Counted from the stretch's first letter, positions 1 through 9,312 are shown. The stretch is DNA of 64,000 nt from Endozoicomonas montiporae CL-33 (GCF_001583435.1 NZ_CP013251.1:1746117-1810116); one strand, 5' to 3'. Notes: generated by a model from the sequence alone, not told the origin. Numbers and translations are program-made.

Positions 1-623
1 TGCTTTTTGCCAGAAAGGGCAAGCCGCAAAGCTCAGAACCGTCTGGAGATGAAAAAGAGGCGTCCAATGCCTTTTTGCCCGATCTTAATCAGGGCGATTC
101 AGTGCAATGCATTGATTCAGACATCAAAGACAAAATCACCCAGCCACCCAAAGCCTTTACGGATGCTACTTTATTGTCGGCGATGACGGGCATTGCACGT
201 TTTGTCAAAGACCCTGACATTCGTAAAATTCTGAAAGAGACTGATGGTCTGGGAACCGAGGCTACACGCGCAGGCATCATTGAGCTGTTATTCACTCGTC
301 AGTTTCTCACCCGTCAGGGCAAGGAAATTCATGCAACAGTGACCGGCAAGGCATTAATCAGGGCATTGCCTGATGCTGTGGGGCAACCGGATATGACCGC
401 GCAGTGGGAGGCGGCACTGAACGATATTGTTGAACGGAAAGGCTCTTATGCCGGGTTTATGGGGAATTTGGATGGGCAGCTCCGCTATTTGCTGCAACAG
501 GCGGTCAATGGAGGCGCTGATTTCAGTCAATTGCCACAGAGTGATCAAAATACCAGAGGTAAACCCTTTCGTCGTAAAAACGTTACACGTCGTAAAAGTG
601 ACAGGCGAAAACAGACTGACTGA
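1..623 (+). CDS. topB: DNA topoisomerase III, C-terminal part (gene starts before the window)
   Basis: Type IA topoisomerases relax and decatenate DNA by cutting one strand. The frame is open from base 3 to the TGA ending at 623, so about 206 codons are visible and the start lies outside the window. The stretch DGLGTEATRAGIIELL is the conserved C-terminal type IA motif, followed by VTGKALIRALP, also typical of TopB. The last 25 residues are strongly basic (RRKNVTRRKSDRRK), as in DNA-binding tails. The active-site tyrosine and the Toprim domain would be upstream and cannot be checked. A TTG at 75 is in frame but should not be taken as the start, because the homology continues upstream. Family assignment is confident; TopB rather than TopA is inferred from the absence of zinc-finger repeats after the core. 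Confidence 0.88.
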   Translation, partial: LFARKGKPQSSEPSGDEKEASNAFLPDLNQGDSVQCIDSDIKDKITQPPKAFTDATLLSAMTGIARFVKDPDIRKILKETDGLGTEATRAGIIELLFTRQFLTRQGKEIHATVTGKALIRALPDAVGQPDMTAQWEAALNDIVERKGSYAGFMGNLDGQLRYLLQQAVNGGADFSQLPQSDQNTRGKPFRRKNVTRRKSDRRKQTD

Positions 624-642
624 TAGTCATTAATCAATACCA

Positions 643-850
643 GGAGGCTGTCCGAGAATAGTCTGCCCTACCGGCAACTGCTCCTGCGTTGCTCTAGCTC
701 CGGCATCCATGCCGTCGTGTGGTCGTAGTAAATTGAGGACAAAAATCCGCTTTTGTTCGTCAAATAGCTCGCTATTCTCCTCTCAAAACCGGATTTTTGT
801 CCTCAATTTTCTTCGATCCTCGCTACGGGCGCTATTCTCGGTCAGCCTCC
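643..850. repeat. MITE-like inverted-repeat element, long copy (208 bp)
   Basis: Terminal inverted repeats start GGAGGCTGTCCGAGAATAG on the left, with the complement (one or two mismatches) on the right, ending CAGCCTCC. Inside, ATTGAGGACAAAAATCCG and its exact complement flank a loop, so the element can fold into one long hairpin. A shorter copy lies at 54172-54332 and lacks the segment at about 671-718. There is no ORF. It follows topB directly and could act as its terminator. No TA duplication is seen here, unlike the second copy. Confidence 0.8.
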
Positions 851-995
851 TGATTGAGGCTTGTAGTGGAACTATTTTCTGATCTTTTGTTCAAAAATGA
901 AACTACAGAGTGTTTGTAAGCAGAACATTTGCACAATGGTATAGCACTGATAACACAGTGCTATCTGATGGTTTGATTTAGGGAAGAAATAAAAA

Positions 996-2480
996 ATGAC
1001 GTACCGGATCAGAAACTATTTTATCTTTTCAATTCTGGTGGCTACGCTGTCCACATGGGCTGGACTGGCTTTTCCAGCGGAATCAAAATACAGCCTGACC
1101 CATTTCCTCAAGGCGACGGACCCCGTTAAATTACCAGCTTCAGAGGCATGGAAAGAAAAAGCTGAAACCATCGCGGACAATATTCATAGCGCCAACTGGG
1201 ATGCCCCTTTGTTGCGAAGTCCGGAGGGTTTTGAAGCACTTCGCTACGCCTATGAACACAAATGGGTTGATATAAACGAATTTCTGGATACCCAGGATTG
1301 GCTGCAGATTCAGGCAGATTTTGCTGCCCCCGAGACAACCGCGTTTCAAACGCTGGTTGATAAGGGTCTTCTCCCTGTCAGGGTACCAGCGGTCAGTGTA
1401 AAGCGTATTTTTTACACAGATGTTGCTGTTGGGAAGCGGCCCAACATTTTAAAATCAAGAGACACTCCTGGCGCAGAGCAATTTGGCTGGTTGACCGAAG
1501 TCGTGATTGATAATGGTATTTTTTGGGATTTTGAGGCCGTCAAACTCCGGAGCCAGATGGATGATCAGTTGGGCGATCCCGAAAAAAGCAGGACTCAAAT
1601 TCAAAGGAAAGTTCGTCAGGCGTTTATCTTTTGGTATCGCAGCTTGCATAATGCCTCACCAGAGTTGAGCCATCTGTCTCCAAATGGTCAGGGAGGAATG
1701 CAGATTTTGCTGACAAGTGTTCCTTTTCAGCTTGAGCACATTAGGAGAACCCATTGGTATGCTCTGGATTTCGCGCCCCTTTATGGTCAGCTTGACTGGA
1801 ATGACCTGATCGCTATGCGGGTGGAGGATGTCAATCCGGGAACCATTTACCACCCGGATGTCGCTACTAACTTCTTTTACCCTCACCATTATTATGGTGG
1901 TGCTTCGGTTTTTCTCCGTCATGATCTTTATCATCATAAAGCCCTCAGCCGTTTATCTAATAATGACAGGCGGTTTCTGGCATGGCTGCATCAGCAGGAA
2001 GAGGGGATTTTGAAAAGAATGGACCAGGCTATGGTTGCTTTTGATGGGGAAGCCAGAGAGGCAGAATATAACGAAACCGATATGCCTTTAGCAACAAAGA
2101 TGGCTGATATTTGTCATGTTGATCAGGAGAAGCTCCTCTCTGGTTTTGATTATCGTCGTTATCCTTTAACCGACTACTGGGCAGAGCCGGGAAAACATAG
2201 AACCCTCTTCCCCGGGGAGTTTGCTGACATGTTTCACTTCTCTACTTTTAATACAAAGTTCTCAGAATTTATGTCTGCATATGATAAGCGATGGAGTGAT
2301 GGCTTCGTTAACTGGAAGAAAACGTTACGCATAATCCTGAAGAACCAATGCGAGGACGCCGGTTATTTCTTCAAATCAAGCTTCAATCTGTATCACGCCC
2401 TGCTTGAGGAAATGCTAACAAAAAACAGGGATTATATTTACTCTGAGTTTGGAATTTCAGTGGATGAGATGCTCCCGTAA
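996..2480 (+). CDS. Secreted protein of unknown function (494 aa)
   Basis: I do not recognise the family. The first ~28 residues form a classical signal peptide: a basic start, a hydrophobic stretch (FIFSILVATLSTWAGLAF) and a probable cleavage after PAES or nearby, so the product is exported. The mature part is a soluble-looking 465 residues rich in aromatic residues and histidines (for example YPHHYYGG and RHDLYHHKALS at about 290-315), which could bind metal or copper; that is only a guess from composition. The start ATG follows AGGGAAG by 10 nt. The gene stands alone between a MITE-like repeat and an IS5-type element. Such isolated, exported orphans are common in host-associated marine bacteria. 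Confidence 0.72.
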   Translation: MTYRIRNYFIFSILVATLSTWAGLAFPAESKYSLTHFLKATDPVKLPASEAWKEKAETIADNIHSANWDAPLLRSPEGFEALRYAYEHKWVDINEFLDTQDWLQIQADFAAPETTAFQTLVDKGLLPVRVPAVSVKRIFYTDVAVGKRPNILKSRDTPGAEQFGWLTEVVIDNGIFWDFEAVKLRSQMDDQLGDPEKSRTQIQRKVRQAFIFWYRSLHNASPELSHLSPNGQGGMQILLTSVPFQLEHIRRTHWYALDFAPLYGQLDWNDLIAMRVEDVNPGTIYHPDVATNFFYPHHYYGGASVFLRHDLYHHKALSRLSNNDRRFLAWLHQQEEGILKRMDQAMVAFDGEAREAEYNETDMPLATKMADICHVDQEKLLSGFDYRRYPLTDYWAEPGKHRTLFPGEFADMFHFSTFNTKFSEFMSAYDKRWSDGFVNWKKTLRIILKNQCEDAGYFFKSSFNLYHALLEEMLTKNRDYIYSEFGISVDEMLP

Positions 2481-2732
2481 AACGAATGATAAGGCACTGG
2501 GATTGCGTCATAATCACCAGGGCGATTTCACACCAGCCACACTTTCAGAATCTGGCAATCTGCAACCTGATTTGCAGGATGACTTAAGTAACCTTTTTTG
2601 ATAGGGATTGCCCAGTGACCAGAAATGGCTGACTCATGCACAAATTTAGAACGCGGAATAGGTATGAAAGCAATCTGAACAGACGTTATATGAATTTGTA
2701 ATCAATTTAGCCAAATGAGATCAGCCTGATTA

Positions 2733-3614
2733 GGGATCGTTCTCATCTGATCGATCAATCAATTTATTAAAAATTATCTGATGATCAATATCGAGCTACA
2801 GTATATATTTTGGATTTCTCATGGCTCGTACAGTACTTAGCGAAAAACATGGGATCGCATAAAAGACATGCTGCCCGGCAAAGCTTCTGATTCTGGAACA
2901 ACCGCTAAATGCAATCGACTGTTTGTTGAGGCCATTCTCTGGATAGCACGTACCGGAGCCCCCTGGCGGGATTTGCCGCCAGAGTTTGGTGACTGGCACA
3001 ATGTATACAATCGCTTTAGTCGCTGGTGCTCGAAAGGTACATGGGGTGAAATCTTCGGAATACTCAGTGAAGAGTGCGATATGGAGTATCTCATGGTTGA
3101 TGGCTCAGTGATTCGTGTACATCAGCATGGAGCACCTAAAAAACAGCTCAAACTGCTGAAGCTACTGGCAAATCAAGAGGCGGATTAACCACCAAAATAC
3201 ATGCTGCTACTGACGCCTTGGGGAACCCTGTTCGCTTCATTCTCACAGCAGGGCAAGCATCAGAGTATGGTCAGGCAAATGCTTTGATAGAGGGTATGAC
3301 ACCTGACTTTGTTCTTGCTGACAAAGGATATGATTCTAATGAATTTATTCTTTTGATCAGGTCGTCTGGTGCTGAGCCAGTTATCCCTCCGAGAGGCAAT
3401 CGACTTGACCAGAGGGCTTACGACAAGGTGATTTATAAAGAACGGAACCTCGTTGAGCGGCTGTTTCAAAAGTTAAAGAATTTTCGTCGAGTAGCTACTC
3501 GATATGAGCGATTGGCACGTAATTATATGGGGATACTTCAAATAGCAGCCATCACGATTTGGTTATCTTAAACCGACCAACAAGCAAGCTGGTCGGTTAG
3601 TTGAGAACGCTCCC
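2733..3614 (+). mobile_element. IS5-family (IS427-like) element, copy 1, degenerate
   Basis: The ends are GGGATCGTTCTCA on the left and the complement of GGGAGCGTTCTCA on the right, flanked by TA at 2731-2732 and 3615-3616, the target duplication expected for this IS5 subgroup. Length is 882 bp. The ends match those of the two other IS5-type copies in the window. The transposase frame is damaged, so this copy is probably dead by itself. Confidence 0.85.
2821..3571 (+). pseudogene. IS5-family transposase, frameshifted at its N-terminus
   Basis: The intact relative at 4714 starts MPRTVLRNDQWNRIKDLLPG. Here the same region begins ATG GCT CGT ACA but meets a stop after 13 codons. A one-base deletion in CAATGG (reading CATGG, near 2850) explains it, because the frame from W-D-R-I-K-D onward then runs on to 3188. 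At about 3138 the six-A run in CCTAAAAAACAG is the usual -1 slippage site that joins OrfA to OrfB in this subgroup. After slippage the product continues T-A-Q-T-A-E-A-T-G-K-S-R-G-G-L-T-T-K and on through ADKGYDS to the stop at 3571. The programmed shift is normal for the family; the upstream one is a lesion. Confidence 0.82.
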
Positions 3615-3687
3615 TAGGCATCCAATTCAATAAAACTTTAATCTGTACTATGGTACATTACATCTGCATTTTTATAAGGTTGATTGA

Positions 3688-4053
3688 ATGAAAAACGCTG
3701 CTTTCGCTTTTGCCATTGGTCTGGGTTGTTTCTCAACACTGGCCAGTGCCGGGGATAGTTATTCTTACACCTGTGTTCACGGTCGTGACACCCGGGTGAT
3801 TGATGTGATTTACCTGCAAAGGGAATCACCTGTTCCCTGTGAAGTCCGTTATACCAAAAAGGGCAGAGTCAAGGGTGAAGAAACGCTATGGAATGCCAAT
3901 TACACCATTGGTTTTTGTGAAGAAAAAGCCGAGAAATTTATGCAGCAGCAAGAAGAGTGGGGGTGGTCTTGTAAGAAAGACGAGCCGGTACAACCTGCTC
4001 AATTACCCGAAGATTCAGAAATGCCCAAGCCGGTGCAGTTACCGGAAATGTGA
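3688..4053 (+). CDS. Small secreted cysteine-containing protein (121 aa)
   Basis: No function can be assigned. Residues 1-21 are a signal peptide with cleavage expected after ASA (GLGCFSTLASA|GDSY). The mature domain has four cysteines, in YTCVHG, VPCEV, IGFCEE and WSCKK, spaced as two possible disulphides for a periplasmic fold, plus the motif WGWSC. The C-terminal ~20 residues repeat P-V-Q-x-x-Q-L-P-E and look like a disordered tail. AAGG lies 10 nt before the ATG. A rho-independent terminator follows at 4128. The gene is monocistronic, lying just right of an IS5-type element that may have separated it from its original neighbours. Confidence 0.68.
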   Translation: MKNAAFAFAIGLGCFSTLASAGDSYSYTCVHGRDTRVIDVIYLQRESPVPCEVRYTKKGRVKGEETLWNANYTIGFCEEKAEKFMQQQEEWGWSCKKDEPVQPAQLPEDSEMPKPVQLPEM

Positions 4054-4127
4054 TGGTTGAGGCTCTTAAACTAACGCTTATATAAAAACTCAACCACACG
4101 AAATCCTGTTTTCTGACAGGGCCGAAG

Positions 4128-4153
4128 CCATCAGTTAAAACTGGTGGTTTTTT
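4128..4153 (+). terminator. Rho-independent terminator
   Basis: CCATCAGT and ACTGGTGG pair (one G-T pair) around a TAAA loop and are followed by a run of six T. It ends the 3688-4053 transcript. Confidence 0.7.
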
Positions 4154-4210
4154 GTGTGTCGCTAGTTCTATCTCGTCCTCTTAATCGTGTGTGAATTACG
4201 AGGTTTTAGG

Positions 4211-4646
4211 ATGCGTTTTAAGCGTTGGTTGAGTCGTTGTTTATTTACGCCTTTCCTGATACTACCAGTATCGCTAAGCGTGGCTGATGGTAGTACTCTG
4301 AAATATTTGGCGTATTTTGATGGTAAAGGCGTTCCTTATGAAGTGACGACACTGCAGGAGCAGAGTCAAGCTGACACTTCAGAAAATAAAGTTATCGAAG
4401 CTGGTGATCAGCCACATACATTAACGAATAATGAAGATGGAATTCCAACGCTTCGAAATGACATGGCTGGCGATACGGAGTCTGAAACGAAAGTAAATCA
4501 GACATCAGCCCCGGGGTTCAGTGACTTACAACTCTATACGCAACATCATGGTCTGACTATAAGTGCATGGGCGCATGACTTCAGAGAGGCCATTCAGGGA
4601 GTAACGATAGAGTATGTTATCGAAGTTTTGGGTGAGGCCAGATCTA
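4211..4646 (+). pseudogene. Secreted protein of unknown function, 3' end cut by an IS5-type element
   Basis: The best start is ATG 4211 (MRFKRWLSRCLFTPFLILPV), preceded by GAGG; it gives a typical signal peptide cleaved after SVADG or nearby. An earlier in-frame GTG at 4187 would spoil the signal peptide. The mature part is acidic, rich in Ser and Thr, and ends in a more structured segment (FREAIQGVTIEYVIEVLGEA). The frame runs into the left end of the IS5-type element at 4647; the extra residues read from the element are not native. Deleting the element in silico joins the frame to 7641 and gives about 20 more codons antisense to the end of the symporter gene, so the true C-terminus may be short or lost. 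Confidence 0.6.
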
Positions 4647-4713
4647 GGGGGGCGTTCTCAATTAGCTCAAGTATGCATGTTTGAGGTATAGTTTGCGGCT
4701 TTTTTGGTTCACT

Positions 4714-5065
4714 ATGCCTCGTACAGTTCTCCGCAATGATCAATGGAATCGAATCAAAGACCTCCTGCCAGGAAAATCATCAGACTGTGGAGTAACAGCC
4801 AAGGATAATCGCAAGTTTCTCGAAGCTGTTCTGTGGATTGCCAGAACTGGAGCACCATGGAGAGACCTACCAAATTCTTTCGGAAATTGGCACAGAGTTT
4901 ATGTTCGCTATAACCGTTGGTGCCACAAGGGAACGTGGCGCGACATCTTTGAAGAGCTTTCCAAGGATAAGGATCTTGAGTATCTGATGGTAGACGGCAG
5001 TATTGCTCGAGTTCATCAGCATGGAGCACCAAAAAAACAGCTCAAGATGATGAGGCCGTTGGCAA
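4714..5065 (+). pseudogene. IS5-family transposase, N-terminal half
   Basis: Starts at ATG 4714 (MPRTVLRNDQWNRIKDLLPG), then the conserved W-I-A-R-T-G-A-P-W-R-D-L and MVDGS (first catalytic Asp of the DDE triad), H-Q-H-G-A-P-K-K and the A6 slippage run. An in-frame ATG at 4681 lies upstream but is not conserved in copy 1. The frame is cut at the IS21 insertion after GGCAA. The remaining catalytic residues are in the half at 7221-7624. Confidence 0.85.
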
Positions 5066-5174
5066 TGTTACCTCCGCCAATAAATGACCCCAAATCACCG
5101 GTTTGAAATGACCTCTCGATTTACCACTTCATGGCCGAATCCCATAGTGTTATCAGCACTCAGGAAAAGGAGCC

Positions 5175-6353
5175 ATGATCAACCGAGAGGACTACCTTAT
5201 GATAAAGCAAGCCAGAGACAAAGGCTGCTATCTTGAGGACATTGCCTGCCAGAGAGGTTGCTCTGTCAGTACCGTCAAGAGAGCCCTGCAAAGGCAAGGG
5301 CCACCACCCAGACGCAAATCCGGTGTTCGCCAGAGTAAGCTTGATGATTTCAAATCCGTCATTGACGCGTTACTGGCTGAGAATGTCTGGAATGCCGAGG
5401 TCATATTTGCCGAAATCAAAGGGCAGGGATATGCCGGTGGCATCACCATTTTACGGGACTATATCCACCCTAAACGCACCCTGCGTGAAAGCAAGGCGAC
5501 CACCCGTTATGAAACGGCTCCCGGTCACCAGTTGCAGCACGACTGGGGAGAACTGCAGATCGAAGTTGGAGGTGAGCTTCGCAAAGTTTATGTCTCCGTT
5601 AATGTTCTGGGCTACTCACGCCGCTTCTATGCCTTTGCTGCTTACAGCAATGATGCGGAACACACTTATGAAAGCCTGATCCGGGCGTTCGAGTGGTTCG
5701 GGGGTTCAAGTGCGCAGGTACTGGTTGATAACCAGAAGGCTGCAGTTCTGGAGCATCCTGGTAACGGACAGGTGAAGTTTAATGAAGGTTTTCTGTTGTT
5801 GTCTCGACACTACGAGTTTCAGCCTAAAGCCTGCAAACCCTACAGAGCACAGACCAAGGGAAAAACCGAGCGTATGGTGCGCTACGTAAAAGAAAACTTC
5901 TTCCAGCGCTATCGCAGCTTTGAAAGCCTTGAGCACTTGAACCAGCAACTGGGAGACTGGCTGACCAACGTAGCAGATGAACGCCATCATGACACTCTGA
6001 AAGAAAAAGTGGCTGACCGCTTTGCTAAAGAACAGCCGCACCTTCAAAAGCTACCGGATATTCGTTATGACACCAGCTACCGGGAAACACGACGTGTGCC
6101 GGTTGATGGTTACATTAATTTTAAGACGAATCGCTACAGTGTTCCCAGTACTTTGGTTGGTCAGCAAGTCAGTATCCGCATGGGACTTGACCGGCAGCTA
6201 CGGGTTTATGGCCCGGACGATACCCTCGTTGCCAGCCATCTGCTGGTTGACGCAAAGAACCGCTGGGTACTCGACGCCACCCACCACCGTGCCCTGTATG
6301 ACGAGATCAAGGTTGAAACCCGTGACCTCAGCCATTATGAGGAGGTGGTGTGA
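5175..6353 (+). CDS. istA: IS21-family transposase IstA
   Basis: DDE transposase that cuts and joins the element ends together with the ATPase IstB. At 392 aa it has an N-terminal helix-turn-helix (residues ~20-40, CSVSTVKRALQRQG) and a retroviral-integrase-like core. The catalytic residues are visible as the Asp of HDWGEL, the Asp of LVDNQKA and the Glu of TKGKTERMV. The C-terminal domain begins with GYINFKTNRYSVP, typical of IstA. The start ATG at 5175 follows AAAAGGAGCC, a strong ribosome site. The stop overlaps the istB start, so the two are translationally coupled. No lesion is seen. Confidence 0.93.
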   Translation: MINREDYLMIKQARDKGCYLEDIACQRGCSVSTVKRALQRQGPPPRRKSGVRQSKLDDFKSVIDALLAENVWNAEVIFAEIKGQGYAGGITILRDYIHPKRTLRESKATTRYETAPGHQLQHDWGELQIEVGGELRKVYVSVNVLGYSRRFYAFAAYSNDAEHTYESLIRAFEWFGGSSAQVLVDNQKAAVLEHPGNGQVKFNEGFLLLSRHYEFQPKACKPYRAQTKGKTERMVRYVKENFFQRYRSFESLEHLNQQLGDWLTNVADERHHDTLKEKVADRFAKEQPHLQKLPDIRYDTSYRETRRVPVDGYINFKTNRYSVPSTLVGQQVSIRMGLDRQLRVYGPDDTLVASHLLVDAKNRWVLDATHHRALYDEIKVETRDLSHYEEVV

Positions 6354-7114
6354 TGGAACAGTTAACGACACTGGTCAATCGCCTTAAGCTTGACCACCTG
6401 GCTGACAACCTTGATACCCTGTGTGAGCAAGCCAGCAAGAAAGACCTGAATTACCGGGAGTTCCTGGTAGAAGTGCTTTCTACTGAGTGGGCTGGCCGTC
6501 ACCAGAAAGGGCTTGAGAGTCGTCTAAAGCAAGCCCGGTTACCATGGCTAAAAACATTAGAGCAGTTTGACTACAGCTTTCAGCCGACCGTTGACCGAAA
6601 AGTGGTTCGGGAACTCTCCGGTCTTGGTTTTGTTGATCGTGCTGAAAATGTCGTATTACTCGGACCGCCAGGTGTTGGTAAAACACATCTGGCAATAGCT
6701 CTGGCTGTTAAGGCAGCAGAAGCCGGACATCGGGTTATGTTCATGAGCCTCGACAAGCTGATGACTACGCTGAAAAAAGCGTTGCAGGAGAACCGGCTTG
6801 AAAGACAGATGCAGCAACTGATGTACCCAAAGCTGCTGGTACTGGATGAAATTGGCTACCTTCCTATGGATCAGGATGAAGCCAGCCTTTTCTTCCGACT
6901 CGTGACTCGCCGTTACGAAAAGGCAAGTATCATCCTGACCTCGAATAAGAGCTTTGTCGACTGGGGCGAGATCTTTGGCGATCAAGCCATAGCCACTGCG
7001 ATCTTGGATCGGCTACTGCATCATGCGACAACTCTCAATATCAAAGGTGAGAGTTACCGCCTGAAAGAGAAGCGCAAAGCTGGATTACTGAAAGGCACTT
7101 CTGCCAAGAAATAA
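6353..7114 (+). CDS. istB: IS21-family helper ATPase IstB
   Basis: AAA+ ATPase of the DnaC/IstB family that selects target DNA and activates IstA. Walker A is GPPGVGKTHLA (about residues 103-113) and Walker B is LLVLDEIGYLP. The family C-terminal end (ATTLNIKGESYRLKEKR) is complete. The ATG at 6353 overlaps the istA stop and follows GGAGG by 7 nt; a GTG at 6350 is possible but less likely. Length (253 aa) is normal. Confidence 0.94.
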   Translation: MEQLTTLVNRLKLDHLADNLDTLCEQASKKDLNYREFLVEVLSTEWAGRHQKGLESRLKQARLPWLKTLEQFDYSFQPTVDRKVVRELSGLGFVDRAENVVLLGPPGVGKTHLAIALAVKAAEAGHRVMFMSLDKLMTTLKKALQENRLERQMQQLMYPKLLVLDEIGYLPMDQDEASLFFRLVTRRYEKASIILTSNKSFVDWGEIFGDQAIATAILDRLLHHATTLNIKGESYRLKEKRKAGLLKGTSAKK

Positions 7115-7220
7115 ACCTGAAAACACAGTGAACTTAACCGTTGAAAGCGGGTCAAAAGTATTGCTGAAAACGGGTCATCTCAAACCGGTGGAAGAAGGTC
7201 ATATTAAAGCGGAGTTAACA

Positions 7221-7624
7221 GCAAATCAAGAGGTGGTCTGACGACTAAAATCCATGCTGCTGTAGATGCTCTGGGAAATCCGGTTCGCTTAATACTGACA
7301 GCAGGTCAAGCATCAGAATATGGTCAGGCAAATGCATTAATAGAGGCTTTTTCTGCAGATTATGTTCTTGCAGATAAAGGCTATGACTCAGATGCATTCA
7401 TTCTGGCTATCGGCTGTATAGGGGCTGAACCGGTTATCCCGCCGAGAAAAGGAAGACTGCAACCAAGGCTCTATGACAGAGAGCTTTACAAGGAGCGCAA
7501 TCTTGTAGAAAGGTTATTTCAAAAGCTGAAGCACTTCCGGAGAATCGCAACCCGATACGAACGGTTGGGTCGAAATTACTTGGGAATGCTTCAGTTGACA
7601 GCTTCTTTGGTCTGGTTGGCGTAA
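7221..7624 (+). pseudogene. IS5-family transposase, C-terminal half
   Basis: Continues the frame broken by IS21: K-S-R-G-G-L-T-T-K-I-H-A, then ADKGYDSD (second Asp) and YKERNLVERLFQKLK (catalytic Glu region), ending in SLVWLA. No start codon of its own is expected. Precise loss of the IS21 element and one GCAA would restore the element. Confidence 0.85.
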
Positions 7625-7643
7625 TTGAGAACGCTCCCTAGTC

Positions 7644-8948
7644 TTACCGGATGTGATGGAAGTCAATCTCTTCTTCTTTTAGCCCGGCTTCAGGGTTATT
7701 GAATACAGTGGTATCGAGTGCGCCTTCACTCTTGGCGACGATACAGGTCACCGCACTGTCACCGGTCACGTTGACGGCACTTCGAATCATATCCAGTAGC
7801 CGGTCTACTCCCATAATCAGAGCGATGCCTTCTACCGGCAGCCCGACCTGTTGCAACACCATGGCGAGCATCACCAATCCGACGCCTGGCACGCCCGCTG
7901 TACCAATGGAGGCGAGCGTTGCCGTCATAATCACCGTCAAATAGTCGGACAATCCCAGATCAATACTGAATGCCTGTGCAATGAAGACCGTTGCCACGCC
8001 CTGCATAATGGCAGTGCCATCCATATTAATGGTGCTACCCAGCGGGACGGTAAACGACGCTACCCGGTTAGCGACACCCATCCGGTGCGTAACGGTTTCC
8101 ATGGTGACAGGAATCGTGGCATTACTGGAGGCGGTGCTGAAGGCAAACATAATCGCGTCTTCCATTTTCTTCAGGAAAACAATGGGATTGAGCCGTGTAA
8201 ATACATTGAATAGCAGGCAATACGTTACCACCACATGCAGTAACAAAACCCCGATCAGAACCATGACATATTTCAGCAGACTGAATATTGCCCCTACCTC
8301 TATGGTCGTAAACAGTCTTGCCATCAGGCAAAACACGCCATAGGGGGCAAGGTTCATCATCAGCGCCACCAGCTTCATCATGACTTCGTTCATGGATTCA
8401 AAGATCCGGGCAATCCGTTCACCGGGTTCGCCCGCAGCGGCAATGGAGATCCCGAACAGTACCGAGAAAACGATAATCTGTAGCGTATTGCCGGATGCCA
8501 GTGCTTCTATGGGGTTACTGGGAAATAGACGGATGATGACTTCCCCAAGGGACGGCGCCTCACCCGGTGCAAAGCTGCTCGTGGCTTCAAGATTGGCTCC
8601 CTCTCCCGGTTCAAACAGCAGAGCAGCAAGAATGGCCAGAGTGATGGCCACTGCCGTTGTCAGCATATACAAAGCCAGTGTCTTACAGCCCAGACGCCCC
8701 AGTGTCGAAGCGTCAGACAACGAGCAGGTACCACAGATAATCGAGGTAAAAATCAGTGGCACCACCAGCATTTTCAGCGAGGTAATAAAAATCTGCCCTG
8801 CAACATAGAAAAAACCATCGGTGATGTAGTTGGCTACAAAGGCATTACCCTCAAACAACATTCGTACAAGAATGCCCACAAAGAGCCCAGAGATCATCCC
8901 CACCATCACTTTGGTGGTCAATGATAATTCTCTCCACTTCTTGAACAT
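7644..8948 (-). CDS. Dicarboxylate/amino acid:cation symporter (DAACS family)
   Basis: Inner-membrane secondary transporter of the GltP/DctA/SLC1 family, which imports glutamate, aspartate or C4-dicarboxylates with Na+ or H+. Family marks are the re-entrant-loop serine motif in FSTASSNATIPVT, the NMDGT motif, and MDRLLDM-type spacing (GVDRLLDMIRSAVNVTGD) near the C-terminus, where Asp and Arg bind substrate. The best start is ATG 8948 (MFKKWRELSLTTKV), giving 434 aa, the usual length. The longer frame to 9098 adds a non-homologous hydrophobic stretch. GGAAAG lies upstream of the chosen start. The 3' end abuts the IS5-type element. Substrate specificity cannot be read from the sequence. Confidence 0.9.
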   Translation of the reverse strand: MFKKWRELSLTTKVMVGMISGLFVGILVRMLFEGNAFVANYITDGFFYVAGQIFITSLKMLVVPLIFTSIICGTCSLSDASTLGRLGCKTLALYMLTTAVAITLAILAALLFEPGEGANLEATSSFAPGEAPSLGEVIIRLFPSNPIEALASGNTLQIIVFSVLFGISIAAAGEPGERIARIFESMNEVMMKLVALMMNLAPYGVFCLMARLFTTIEVGAIFSLLKYVMVLIGVLLLHVVVTYCLLFNVFTRLNPIVFLKKMEDAIMFAFSTASSNATIPVTMETVTHRMGVANRVASFTVPLGSTINMDGTAIMQGVATVFIAQAFSIDLGLSDYLTVIMTATLASIGTAGVPGVGLVMLAMVLQQVGLPVEGIALIMGVDRLLDMIRSAVNVTGDSAVTCIVAKSEGALDTTVFNNPEAGLKEEEIDFHHIR

Positions 8949-9255
8949 GAGACTTTCCCGACAGTAGCAGACGACAGAAGCACAAAAACTTGGCAGGTAG
9001 AGATAAAGATAGTCGAATAACAACAGTTCAAGAATTATTCTTGGAAGAGCCACCAACGATGAAAAAACTGGCAATAACACAAAGATCATTGGTATCAATG
9101 ACGACCACAGTACTGATCACAGACTTCTTGTGTTTTGCGTTACCTCGATACCTGTAATATTCTCAGTTTATCCATCAATCGCAGGAAGCGGCAGGCTATG
9201 AAAGTTGACGGACCAACTAATTTACCAAGCTCAGGTAGTCAGGGAAGTAATGATA
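8949..9255. other. Intergenic region upstream of the symporter
   Basis: Contains the symporter leader and promoter region. A hydrophobic open frame continues upstream of the chosen start to 9098 but has no family support. Nothing else is recognisable up to the IS4 end at 9256. Confidence 0.5.
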
Positions 9256-9312
9256 CATAGGGACGACATTAAGCATTAATCACTAGTGAGAGCAATCCTG
9301 CAGGTTCACCTC

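Larger units (their letters stand above)
5066..7220 (+). mobile_element. IS21-family element, apparently complete (2155 bp)
   Basis: Ends are TGTTACCTCCGC and the complement of TGTTAACTCCGC, flanked by a GCAA duplication (5062-5065 and 7221-7224). Subterminal repeats of the form CCGGTTTGARATGACC occur near both ends (about 5098 and 7167, inverted), as expected for IstA binding sites. It carries intact istA and istB. It interrupts an IS5 transposase, so it arrived after that element. Confidence 0.9.
4647..7638 (+). mobile_element. IS5-family (IS427-like) element, copy 2, interrupted by IS21
   Basis: The left end GGGGGGCGTTCTCAATTA and the complement of GGGAGCGTTCTCAATTA on the right are bounded by TA at 4645-4646 and 7639-7640. 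Without the internal IS21 element and its 4-bp duplication it is about 833 bp, the same as copy 3 (51154-52847). It carries a transposase split into two halves. Confidence 0.88.
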
